Assembly (NCBI GenBank): GCA_009618505.1
Contig: WJOQ01000342.1
Span: 1-13,213, forward strand
Direction of reading: 5' to 3'
DNA from: Clostridia bacterium
GTDB lineage: Bacteria; Aerophobota; Aerophobia; Aerophobales; AE-B3A
DNA length: 13,213 bases
Below, in pieces: positions 1-6,874 of the stretch. Position numbers and translations under genes: made by a program. Below the pieces are notes generated by a model that saw nothing but the letters and a program-made list of their open reading frames with translations, searched no databases and was not told where the DNA came from. The number at the start of each line of letters is the position of its first letter. Position 1 is the first letter of the stretch.

Positions 1-14
1 GGAGGAAAAAAAAC

Positions 15-127
15 GTCTCAGTTCCATATACTCGATCCTGGATGCTCGATGCTCGTAAAAGAAGAAAGACTAAAGACAAAAGGCGAGGGTGGGGTCGAAA
101 CGAGTATCTAGTATCGAGCATCGAGAT
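15..127 (+). repeat. Dispersed hairpin repeat, copy 1
   Basis: First of three related elements in the window (others at 4254-4346 and 10608-10713). Two 25-nt arms, 31-55 and 101-125, pair without gaps: by my count 20 Watson-Crick pairs, 2 G-T wobbles and 3 mismatches. They enclose a 45-nt purine-rich loop beginning TAAAAGAAGAAAGAC, which is nearly identical in copy 3. The arms are built from short words such as GATGCTCGA and CGAGTATC. Related words run on to about 150. No coding capacity is evident. The element looks like a small non-autonomous hairpin repeat; its mobilising enzyme, if any, is not in the window. Confidence 0.8.
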
Positions 128-196
128 ATGAGATACGAACAACGAGATAGGGAGAATAGTGGCAGAGAGAAATTGTCTTAACCTTAACGCATAATG

Positions 197-232
197 TTGC
201 TAGAACAGTACTAATATAGTATAATAGACCTA
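197..232 (+). promoter_or_regulatory. Sigma70-type promoter for murF, apparently leaderless
   Basis: A perfect -10 hexamer TATAAT lies at 220-225 and a -35-like TTGCTA (4 of 6 matches to TTGACA) at 197-202, separated by exactly 17 bp. The expected transcription start, about 7 nt past the -10, falls on or next to the A of the murF ATG at 232. No Shine-Dalgarno sequence lies between promoter and ATG, which fits a leaderless mRNA. Promoter and spacing are seen directly; the start site is inferred. Confidence 0.65.
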
Positions 233-1638
233 TGTCTCAAGCAGGCCTTTCCATTAAGGAAATATTAGAAGTTACAGAGGGAAAGCTTGTATGCAAGAAA
301 GGTTTCTCCCCCTTCTTTATTCCTTCCCTTAAAATCTCTACTGATTCGCGAAACATAGAAAAAGGGGGCTTTTTTATTGCCCTGCAGGGGAGAAGATTCA
401 ATGGTCATAGGTTTATCGAAGAGGTAAGCAGAAAAGGTGCTTGTGGGGCCATTATTTCCCAGACGGCTCCTCTTCCTTCTCCTCATTTCTTTTTTATTGA
501 AGTGAAAGACACCCTTTTTGCTTTACAGGAAATAGCTCGATATTACCGTTCGAAGCTTTCCCTCTTTTGTGTAGGGATAACGGGTAGTAATGGAAAGACC
601 ACTGTGAAGGAGATGGTCTGGCAGATTGTCTCTTCTAAGCACTCCAGCTTAAAATCGGAAGGAAATTTTAATAATCAGATTGGAGTCCCCCTTACCTTAC
701 TTAAACTCTCCCCTTGCCATAAATGGGCGATTTTAGAGATGGGTATGAATTCAAGGGGAGAGATAGCACGCCTGGCAGAGATAATTGAACCGAACATTGG
801 AGTAATCACTAATATTCATCGCTCTCATATTGGTCCTTTGGGGAGCCTGGCAGAAATAAAAGAGGCTAAGGCAGAATTGATTCCCTGGTTGAATAAAAAT
901 GAGGCAAACTGGTTAGTCTTGAACAGAGATGATTATTGGACTCCTGAATTGCAAAGAAGAGCTAGATGTAAAGTAATTACTTTTGCCATAAAGAATCAAG
1001 CTGATGTAGAAGCTCATAGTATAGTTAGCGGCAAGGGGCGAATGAGTTTCACTTTAATCTATAGAAAAAATAAGATACCTGTTTCTATTGCTATCCCGGG
1101 ACTATATAATATCTACAATGCTTTAGCCGCTTCGGCGGTATCTTTGCTTTTAGGTATTTCTCTTCCGGATATTGCCCGATCTCTGGCCAGTTTTAAGCTT
1201 CCTCCTATGCATTCACAGCTCTACGTCTTTGATGACTGTCAACTCATTGATGATTCTTATAATGCTAATCCAGAGTCTATGAAAGAAGCCTTGAAGCTTC
1301 TTCAGGAAAGAGGCGGGCAGCGGAAGATAGCCATTCTGGGGGATATGTTAGAATTGGGGAATGAAGCAGAATTGTATCACTATCAATTGGGTAAGCAGGC
1401 AGGAGAATCAGGCGTTGACGCTTTATTTGTCCTGGGGGAATTTTCCAAAGAGGTGAGTAGGGGAGCCAGCGAAGCAGGGACAAAGAATACTTTTTTCTTC
1501 CAGGACAGAGAAAAGCTAAAAAATGAACTCTTCTCTTATCTTAAAAGAGGAGATTCTCTCTTAGTTAAGGGTTCAAGGGGTATGAAGATGGAGGAAATTG
1601 TGGAAGATTTGAAGGAGAGATTATGTTGTATTTCTTGA
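232..1638 (+). CDS. murF: UDP-N-acetylmuramoyl-tripeptide--D-alanyl-D-alanine ligase MurF
   Basis: Cytoplasmic Mur ligase that adds D-Ala-D-Ala to UDP-MurNAc-tripeptide using ATP, the last soluble step before lipid I. The 468-aa product has full family length and three-domain order: an N-terminal UDP-substrate domain with the STDSR motif near residue 37, the ATP-binding P-loop GITGSNGKTT at 115-124, and the C-terminal ligase domain with DDSYNANPESM near 340, LGDMLELG near 369 and KGSRGMKMEEIV near 445. The ATG at 232 fits the family N-terminus but has no ribosome binding site and sits at the predicted transcription start. The 3' end overlaps mraY by 16 nt, so the two are probably translationally coupled. 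It is the first gene of the dcw fragment seen here; the usual upstream neighbours (murE, ftsI) are outside or absent, and a hairpin repeat lies just upstream. Confidence 0.97.
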   Translation: MSQAGLSIKEILEVTEGKLVCKKGFSPFFIPSLKISTDSRNIEKGGFFIALQGRRFNGHRFIEEVSRKGACGAIISQTAPLPSPHFFFIEVKDTLFALQEIARYYRSKLSLFCVGITGSNGKTTVKEMVWQIVSSKHSSLKSEGNFNNQIGVPLTLLKLSPCHKWAILEMGMNSRGEIARLAEIIEPNIGVITNIHRSHIGPLGSLAEIKEAKAELIPWLNKNEANWLVLNRDDYWTPELQRRARCKVITFAIKNQADVEAHSIVSGKGRMSFTLIYRKNKIPVSIAIPGLYNIYNALAASAVSLLLGISLPDIARSLASFKLPPMHSQLYVFDDCQLIDDSYNANPESMKEALKLLQERGGQRKIAILGDMLELGNEAELYHYQLGKQAGESGVDALFVLGEFSKEVSRGASEAGTKNTFFFQDREKLKNELFSYLKRGDSLLVKGSRGMKMEEIVEDLKERLCCIS

Positions 1639-2657
1639 TTTCTTCTATTTCTGTGCGAGCAGGAGCAGCCGGTTTGCTCTCCCTTGTTTTGAGTTTATGG
1701 CTGCTCAAGACCTTCATCGATAAATCCAAGAGAGAAGGATGGGTTGACTATGTGCGCTCGTACGCTCCTGATAGCCATGAGATGAAGAGGGGTATCCCTA
1801 CAACCGGTGGAATCTTTATTATTGCTTCTGTGGGGTTAACTATTCTGTTTTTTGCTAATCTGAAAAGTAGATTTCTCCTTGTTTCTCTATTGGTCATTTT
1901 TTCTCTTGCTTTGGTTGGATTTCTAGATGATGCTTTAAAAGCCAGAAGGAAAAGTTCTCGTGGATTGAAAACCCGCTATAAATTGCTTATTCAATTTGTT
2001 TTTGCCTGCCTGGTTGCTTTCTATCTCTATTATCAGCCGGGATTCAGTAAATATTTGAACATCCCTTTTACCAGGCTCAGTCTAAATCTTGGATGGTTAT
2101 ATATCCCTTTGATTATATCCATAATTGTCGCTACCCCCAACAGTGTTAATCTTACTGATGGACTTGATGGATTAGCTGCTGGATGTGTATTAATTGCTGG
2201 CTTGGGTTATGCTCTTCTTTCTTATCTTGCTGGTAGCGGTCTTTTTTTCCGTTACTTGAATATCAACTATGTTTCTGGAGCTGGTGAACTGATGGTTTTC
2301 TGGGGAGCCTTGCTGGGGGCAATTGTTGGTTTCCTCTGGTATAATACTTACCCAGCGCGGGTTTTTATGGGAGAAACAGGAGCCCAGGTTTTAGGAGGGG
2401 CTCTGGCCATTACAGCTATTTTGATAAAGCAAGAAGTCCTGCTTCTTTTAATAGGAGGAATTTTTGTTATCGAGGCTCTTTCAGTTTTTTTGCAGGTTTT
2501 CTTCTTTCAGACAAGCGGTAAGCGAATTTTCAAGATAAGTCCTCTTCATCATCACTATGAACTCAAGGGGATGGAGGAGCCTAAAGTAGTGGTTCGTTTC
2601 TGGATAATAGCTGCCCTTTTAGCTTTGCTTGGGTTGAGTAGCTTGTTATGGAAATAA
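1623..2657 (+). CDS. mraY: Phospho-N-acetylmuramoyl-pentapeptide transferase MraY
   Basis: Integral membrane enzyme that transfers phospho-MurNAc-pentapeptide to undecaprenyl phosphate, making lipid I. The 344-aa product is hydrophobic, with about ten membrane helices. Family motifs seen: SHEMKRGIPTTGGI in the N-terminal third, the Mg-binding pair D102-D103 in DDALKARRKSSRGLKTRYK, NSVNLTDGLDGLAAG from residue 173, and the C-terminal HHHYELKGMEEPKVVVRFW with the triple His at 309-311. One oddity is MGETGAQVLGG near 249-259, where most MraY proteins have MGD(V/T)GS; residue 251 is Glu in place of the third conserved acidic Asp. The start at 1623 has a strong AAGGAG 5 nt upstream, inside murF. 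The stop is followed directly by word repeats and a MITE-like element, which separate it from murD. Confidence 0.97.
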   Translation: MLYFLISSISVRAGAAGLLSLVLSLWLLKTFIDKSKREGWVDYVRSYAPDSHEMKRGIPTTGGIFIIASVGLTILFFANLKSRFLLVSLLVIFSLALVGFLDDALKARRKSSRGLKTRYKLLIQFVFACLVAFYLYYQPGFSKYLNIPFTRLSLNLGWLYIPLIISIIVATPNSVNLTDGLDGLAAGCVLIAGLGYALLSYLAGSGLFFRYLNINYVSGAGELMVFWGALLGAIVGFLWYNTYPARVFMGETGAQVLGGALAITAILIKQEVLLLLIGGIFVIEALSVFLQVFFFQTSGKRIFKISPLHHHYELKGMEEPKVVVRFWIIAALLALLGLSSLLWK

Positions 2658-2691
2658 GTTCGTTGCTTGTTGCTTGTCGCTCGTTGTTCGG
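2658..2691. repeat. Degenerate short-word tandem repeat (GTTGCTTGT type)
   Basis: Immediately after the mraY stop codon, imperfect reiterations of GTTGCTTGT/CGTTGTTCG run for about 34 nt. The complementary strand reads as SEQRATSNKQR-like peptide, a spurious phrase I remember from intergenic translations of several candidate-phylum genomes. It is not coding. It is a different word from those at 15-150, 6875-6976 and 10567-10596. Confidence 0.55.
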
Positions 2692-2708
2692 AAGGAAGAA
2701 AAGACAAG

Positions 2709-2831
2709 GTAAAATAGGGACAGCGACTTTTTTTAGTTTTGTTCATAGTTTAGAAATATAAAAAATGGGAACAGGGAGAATGAAAAGTTTTGCATATTGT
2801 AATGTAAAAATGGTCGCTGTCCCTATTTTAC
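2709..2831. mobile_element. MITE-like element with 19-bp perfect terminal inverted repeats
   Basis: GTAAAATAGGGACAGCGAC at 2709-2727 is repeated exactly in inverted orientation at 2813-2831, enclosing an A/T-rich 85-nt centre with no ORF of note. Outside the right arm, TATTTTAC is partly duplicated (TATTTTACTATTTTACC). No clear target-site duplication was seen. TAGGGACAGCGAC-type ends resemble the ends of small palindromic elements linked to IS200-like or REP-associated tyrosine transposases, but this link is from memory. The element sits in the mraY-murD spacer, 30 nt before the murD ATG. As RNA it would fold into a long stem and could affect murD expression. Confidence 0.75.
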
Positions 2832-2861
2832 TATTTTACCATAGTACCTCAAGATAAAAAA

Positions 2862-4259
2862 ATGCGAGTCAAAGGTAAAAAGGTTCTGGTATTGGGGATG
2901 GGGGTTAGTGGGGTAGCAGCGGCTCATCTTCTAAGAGATGAGAAAGCAATAGTAACAATAGCAGAGATAGAAGATAGTAAAGATAAACGAGCTGAAGCGA
3001 AAAAACTGAGTCAGGAAGGGATGGAGGTAGTCTTGGGGTCTCATCCTTTGAGTCTGCTTGAAGGAAAGCAGCTAATCGTTATTTCTCCTGGAATCCCCCT
3101 TACTATTCCCTTACTCCAGAAAGCCCGCCTCAGGGGCATTCCCATACTGGGAGAACTGGAACTCGCCTTTCGTTTCTCAAAAGGGAAATCTCTGGTGGCT
3201 ATTACTGGAACAAATGGAAAAACCACCACTACTCTTCTTACCGGGAAAATTCTGGAAAAAGCAGGCAAAAATGTTCAAATAGCGGGGAATGTGGGTATTC
3301 CCTTAGCAAAAATAGCCAGAGGAAAGAGTGAGATAATAGTTACTGAGATAAGCACTTTTCAGTTAGAAACCATAGATAAATTTTCACCTCACATTTCCTG
3401 TATTCTCAATATTACCCCTGACCATCTTGATCGACACTTGAGCCTAGAAAATTATAGTGATTTGAAAGCTCGTATTTTTCGTAACCAGAAGAAGAAAGAT
3501 TTCACTGTTTTAAATAGGGATGATGCCAGAGTTTATCCGCTTGCTTCTAAAACAAAGGCACAGGTTATATTTGTGAGCAAAAAGGATGACCTGAAAAAGG
3601 GGGTTTTTCTTCAGAATGCTCGCATAAAAAGACGATTTAATAAGGAAGAAGAGATTGTCTCTTATAAGGACTTAACCTTTGCTGGTTCTCATAACCTGGA
3701 GAATATTCTTTCTTCTGTTGCTATTGCTTCGCTCTATGGAGTAGAGGCAGAAATCATTAGAGAGGCCCTAATAGAATTCAAAGGACTGCCCCATCGAGCC
3801 GAATGGGTGGGAGAAGTAGAGGGGATAGAATTTATTAATGATTCTAAAGCTACTAATGAGGACGCTGTGAGGAGTTCCCTAAAATTTAGAAACAAGAAGA
3901 CGATTTTGATTATGGGGGGAAAAGATAAAGGAGCTGATTTCTCTTCTTTGAAAAAAGTTGTGGGAGAAAAAGTGAGAAAGCTAATTTTATTGGGTGAAGC
4001 AAAGAGAAATATAAGAAATCAACTCAATGGCATATGTCCCATCGAAGAGGTAGAAGATATGAGAGAGGCGGTGAGGCAGGCATTTAAGGATGCTCAGAGG
4101 GGGTACTCTATTTTGCTTTCTCCTGGTTGTGCCAGTTTTGATCAATTTAAGGATTATGAGGAGAGGGGAGAAGTCTTTAAAAGAGAAGTAAAGAAGCTAC
4201 AGGAATCGGTGAATCGTATCTCGTATCTAGTATCTCGAAAAGAAAGAAAAAGAATTTGA
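2862..4259 (+). CDS. murD: UDP-N-acetylmuramoylalanine--D-glutamate ligase MurD
   Basis: Cytoplasmic Mur ligase that adds D-Glu to UDP-MurNAc-L-Ala with ATP. The 465-aa product begins with a Rossmann-like substrate domain (VLVLGMGVSG). The P-loop ITGTNGKTTTT lies near 114-124, NITPDHLDRH near 183-192, and the C-terminal ligase domain has INDSKATNEDAV near 324 and LLSPGCASFDQF near 419. The family normally ends soon after DYEERGEVFKREV. Here about 17 further residues (SVNRISYLVSRKERKRI) are encoded by word-repeat DNA leading into hairpin repeat copy 2, so the tail is probably an acquired, non-functional extension. The ATG at 2862 fits the family but has no Shine-Dalgarno; the upstream DNA is the A/T-rich edge of the MITE-like element. 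Confidence 0.96.
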   Translation: MRVKGKKVLVLGMGVSGVAAAHLLRDEKAIVTIAEIEDSKDKRAEAKKLSQEGMEVVLGSHPLSLLEGKQLIVISPGIPLTIPLLQKARLRGIPILGELELAFRFSKGKSLVAITGTNGKTTTTLLTGKILEKAGKNVQIAGNVGIPLAKIARGKSEIIVTEISTFQLETIDKFSPHISCILNITPDHLDRHLSLENYSDLKARIFRNQKKKDFTVLNRDDARVYPLASKTKAQVIFVSKKDDLKKGVFLQNARIKRRFNKEEEIVSYKDLTFAGSHNLENILSSVAIASLYGVEAEIIREALIEFKGLPHRAEWVGEVEGIEFINDSKATNEDAVRSSLKFRNKKTILIMGGKDKGADFSSLKKVVGEKVRKLILLGEAKRNIRNQLNGICPIEEVEDMREAVRQAFKDAQRGYSILLSPGCASFDQFKDYEERGEVFKREVKKLQESVNRISYLVSRKERKRI

Positions 4260-4346
4260 GTTGTAGGTACTCGATTCTAGATGCTCGTAGAAGAACAAAA
4301 ACAAAGCGGGGGGAATGAAACCAAAACGAGTATCTAGTATCGAGAG
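4254..4346 (+). repeat. Dispersed hairpin repeat, copy 2
   Basis: This copy of the 15-127 element begins within the last codons of murD and ends just before ftsW. The 18-nt arms 4270-4287 and 4327-4344 pair with 16 Watson-Crick pairs, one G-T wobble and one mismatch around a 39-nt purine-rich loop. It lacks one GATGCTC-type word relative to copies 1 and 3, which shortens the stem. Related words (TCGTATCTCGTATCTAG) also occur at 4214-4239 inside the murD 3' end. Orientation is the same as copies 1 and 3. Confidence 0.8.
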
Positions 4347-4363
4347 AGAAGATGAGGAATTCG

Positions 4364-5497
4364 ATGAAGTTGACCAAACTTTTAAGAAAATTGAAAGAAG
4401 ATAGCCATATTGATTACTTACTTCTCTTTACCACTTTTGTTTTGTTAGGAATAGGACTAACAGCCCTTTTTAGTGCTAGTGCTGCTTTTGCCTATGTAAA
4501 TCGTGGTGATCTTTACTTCTACTTAAAGCGGCAGTTAGTCTGGCTTGCCATAGGCATTATCTCTCTCTGGTTATCAGCCAAGTTCAACTATAGGAAGTAT
4601 AGAGTTCTATATAGACCCTTTCTCTTTCTTACCTTTCTCTTTCTTTGTCTGGTTTTTGTGCCGGGGATTGGTGAAGAGTCAAGAGGAGCTTATCGTTCTA
4701 TAGGAGTAGGATTTATTTCTTTCACTCCCAGTGAGATAGCTAAATTAGGTGTGGTCATTTATCTTTCTTTCTCCCTTGTGAAAAAGAAAGATAAAATGGA
4801 AAGTTATATTAGTGGCTCTCTTCCTTATTTCATTATTTTAGGAGTTATCTCTATCCTGGTGGTTATGGAGCCAGATCTGGGTTCAGCTTTGATTATAGCT
4901 GTGATTGCTTTTATTCTTCTTTATTCTGGAGGAGCTCGCATCTCTCATTTGCTTTATACTATCTTTCTGGCTTCAGTGCCTTTATACTTTTCTATTTTCG
5001 AGGTAGGCTATCGCAGGAGCAGAATAATGAGTTTTCTCAACCCCGAGCAGGATCCTCTAGGGACAGGATTTCATTCAATTCATTTAAAATCATCTCTAGG
5101 TTCAGGTGGACTGTGGGGCTTAGGTTTGGGTCAGGGAAAAGAGAAGCTTTTCTATCTTCCTACTCCTCATACAGATTCCATCTTTGCTGTTATCGGCGAG
5201 GAATTGGGTTTTATAGGTACCTTCCTCATTGTAGCCTTATTCTTTTTTATTGCTTATAGAGGTTTGCGGATTGCCCAGAAGGCTTCTGATGATTTAGGAA
5301 AGCTTTTGGCCCTGGGGTTAACTTCTTTAATTTGCGTGCAGGCCATAGTCAATATGGGGGTGGCTACTGTGCTCTTGCCTACTACGGGGACAACCCTTCC
5401 TTTTATTAGTTACGGCGGTTCTTCTCTGCTGGTTAGCTTAGTTGCCATCGGAATTCTTTTGAATATATCCAAAGACGGTGTAAAAGACAGCGTTTAG
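4364..5497 (+). CDS. ftsW: Septal peptidoglycan polymerase FtsW (SEDS family)
   Basis: SEDS-family glycosyltransferase that polymerises lipid II at the division septum with its class B PBP partner. The product (377 aa from this start) has about ten membrane helices. It carries the family core: FTPSEIAKLG in the middle, MEPDLGSALI, then GTGFHS, LKSSLGSGGLWGLGLGQGKEKLFYLPTPHTDSIFAVIGEELGF split over the large extracytoplasmic loop region, and PTTGTTLPFISYGGSSL near the C terminus. The FtsW assignment over RodA rests on these motifs and the dcw context. The ATG at 4364 has AGGA 5 nt upstream. An in-frame ATG at 4352 would add four residues but abuts the hairpin repeat and has a poorer ribosome site. 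murG would usually follow; instead there is a decayed HEPN/MNT remnant. Confidence 0.95.
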   Translation: MKLTKLLRKLKEDSHIDYLLLFTTFVLLGIGLTALFSASAAFAYVNRGDLYFYLKRQLVWLAIGIISLWLSAKFNYRKYRVLYRPFLFLTFLFLCLVFVPGIGEESRGAYRSIGVGFISFTPSEIAKLGVVIYLSFSLVKKKDKMESYISGSLPYFIILGVISILVVMEPDLGSALIIAVIAFILLYSGGARISHLLYTIFLASVPLYFSIFEVGYRRSRIMSFLNPEQDPLGTGFHSIHLKSSLGSGGLWGLGLGQGKEKLFYLPTPHTDSIFAVIGEELGFIGTFLIVALFFFIAYRGLRIAQKASDDLGKLLALGLTSLICVQAIVNMGVATVLLPTTGTTLPFISYGGSSLLVSLVAIGILLNISKDGVKDSV

Positions 5498-5501
5498 CTT
5501 T

Positions 5502-5664
5502 AGAAAGGATTTTTTGTCCTGTGCTCTTTTTGGATCAATGGCGATAAATGAGGCTTTACCTGAAAGTGATATAGATCTTTTGATCGTTCACCGATCTTGC
5601 AGTGAGGCGAGCTCAAGAGGTAGTTGAGGTCAGCTTGAAGGCTCTTTTAAAGGAGAGTCGATGC
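5502..5664 (+). pseudogene. Remnant of MNT nucleotidyltransferase fused by decay to a HEPN-domain fragment
   Basis: No intact gene lies between ftsW and the CYTH gene, but two protein signatures survive. Frame 5502-5627 reads ...CALFGSMAINEALPESDIDLLIV..., the N-terminal core of minimal nucleotidyltransferases (GS-x10-DxD type), and ends at TGA 5625. A second frame, open from 5584, reads DLAVRRAQEVVEVSLKALLKE, which matches the helix of HEPN-domain proteins typically written RRAQEAVELALKALL. HEPN and MNT genes are common toxin-antitoxin partners. The parts joined here lack the MNT C-terminal half and both ends of HEPN, which implies an internal deletion around 5584-5600. The AAGGAGAG at the end of the HEPN fragment now serves as ribosome binding site for the next gene. 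Confidence 0.6.
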
Positions 5665-6176
5665 TAGAGGTTGAAATAAAGGTAAGAATAGATATAGAGG
5701 AAGTCAAGGGCAAATTGAGTGAATTGGGAGCAAGGTTTATCAGGAACCAGCATCAACTGGATACCTATTTCCATCATCCTTGCCGAGATTTCAAAAAGAC
5801 TGACGAGGCATTGAGAGTGCGGGCAGTATCTGGCAAATATCTCTTAACCTATAAAGGGAGAAGATTAGACTCTCAGACCAAGACCAGGGAAGAGATAGAG
5901 ATAGAAGTAGATAATAAAATATTTGATATTCTCAAGGCTCTTACTTTTTCTAAAGTAAGAAGTATAGACAAGCAGAGAAGTTTCTATCGATGGGATAATT
6001 TGAAAATTTTTCTGGATAAGGTAGAAGGATTGGGAGAATTCCTGGAAATAGAAGGGGATTCCTGGCAGAGCAAAGAAAAGATATTCCAATTCTTAGGGGA
6101 GTTAGGCGTACAAAGGAATAGACTTATCAGAAAATCGTACCTGGAGTTGATTCAAGAAGTACTCTTAGAACCATAA
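5661..6176 (+). CDS. CYTH-domain protein, CyaB-like (class IV adenylate cyclase / triphosphatase)
   Basis: Small (171-aa) soluble CYTH-fold enzyme that acts on a triphosphate substrate in a tunnel-shaped active site. The signature ExExK occurs as E3-V-E5-I-K7. Further charged tunnel residues follow in order: R52 and R54 (EALRVRA), K65 (TYKG), the EEIEIEV strand near 77-83, KQRSFYRW near 107-114, and DKVEGLGEFLEIEGD near 119-133. Members include class IV adenylate cyclases (ATP to cAMP), thiamine triphosphatases and inorganic triphosphatases. The length and the LGEFLEIE segment resemble CyaB-type proteins, but the substrate cannot be read from sequence. The ATG at 5661 has AAGGAGAG at 5649-5656. 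It lies 13 nt before the next gene and probably shares its transcript. Confidence 0.88.
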   Translation: MLEVEIKVRIDIEEVKGKLSELGARFIRNQHQLDTYFHHPCRDFKKTDEALRVRAVSGKYLLTYKGRRLDSQTKTREEIEIEVDNKIFDILKALTFSKVRSIDKQRSFYRWDNLKIFLDKVEGLGEFLEIEGDSWQSKEKIFQFLGELGVQRNRLIRKSYLELIQEVLLEP

Positions 6177-6195
6177 AGGTTATGAGGTGATGAAT

Positions 6196-6849
6196 ATGCA
6201 AAACAAAGCTATTGGAAAAATAGAAAAGCTTTCCGTGAAACATTTCAGGAAGCCAGGAAAAAAGCTGTATCTTGTGCCTCTCTTGATTTCAGTAGATAAG
6301 AAAGAAAAGGGTATGCCTGAAGATTATCTAATGAAGATTGAGATTTATTGGAGGGAGGTTAAGAATCGGATAGGTGACCTGCAAGCTAAACTTGGAGAGA
6401 TTAATAGGGTATACCATGAACTTATAGATGTGGCTGGAAAGAAAGGCCTTGAAGCGATTAAAGGCTTAAATAAAAAGAGCTACCAGATTACCAGGATACT
6501 TTCTCAGAAAGGAGCAGTTTTGGAGGCAGTGGAGGATGGAGATTTAGTGAGAGAAAGCATGGATTGGGCCAGGTGCCTGGCTATTTATCCTCAAAGCGAA
6601 AGAGCTCTAAGGAAGATATCCCAGTTCTATGTGGAAGTTATGCAGAAAAGAGATGTATACATGACCAAGAGAATAGATGATACTCTTAAAGATAATGAGA
6701 TCGGTATTCTGTTTATTAGAGAAAATAATAATCTCAAGTTCCCTTCCGACATAGAAATATTTAGAGTGCAGCCCTCTGTGCTCGATGATATTCATCGTTG
6801 TCTACGGGACTTTCAATCTAAGATAGGAAATAGTGAAGACAAAGAATAG
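6196..6849 (+). CDS. Conserved-looking hypothetical protein, function unknown
   Basis: I do not recognise a named family. The 217-aa product is soluble and mostly helical by composition, with no signal peptide or membrane segment. A charged N-terminal strand (KKLYLVPLLIS) is followed by a long helical region (YWREVKNRIGDLQAKLGEINRVYHEL, in pieces), then LEAVEDGDLVRESMDWARCL near 111-131. The C-terminal block contains LFIREN, FPSDIEIFRVQPSVLDDI and CLRDF. The high density of such motifs suggests a real family; I have a vague memory of similar hypothetical proteins in Chloroflexota. ATG 6196 is preferred because GAGGTG lies 6 nt upstream; GTG 6187 and ATG 6190 are in frame but overlap that site. 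It follows the CYTH gene closely, so a shared operon is likely. Confidence 0.75.
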   Translation: MQNKAIGKIEKLSVKHFRKPGKKLYLVPLLISVDKKEKGMPEDYLMKIEIYWREVKNRIGDLQAKLGEINRVYHELIDVAGKKGLEAIKGLNKKSYQITRILSQKGAVLEAVEDGDLVRESMDWARCLAIYPQSERALRKISQFYVEVMQKRDVYMTKRIDDTLKDNEIGILFIRENNNLKFPSDIEIFRVQPSVLDDIHRCLRDFQSKIGNSEDKE

Positions 6850-6874
6850 CATACAGCAGACAGTGAGGACCGAA

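Noticed and set aside
15..150. CRISPR array from repeated CTCGAT/CGAGTATC words
   Set aside because: The words are irregular and short, without constant spacer length. The structure is a single hairpin with two arms, and no cas genes are nearby.
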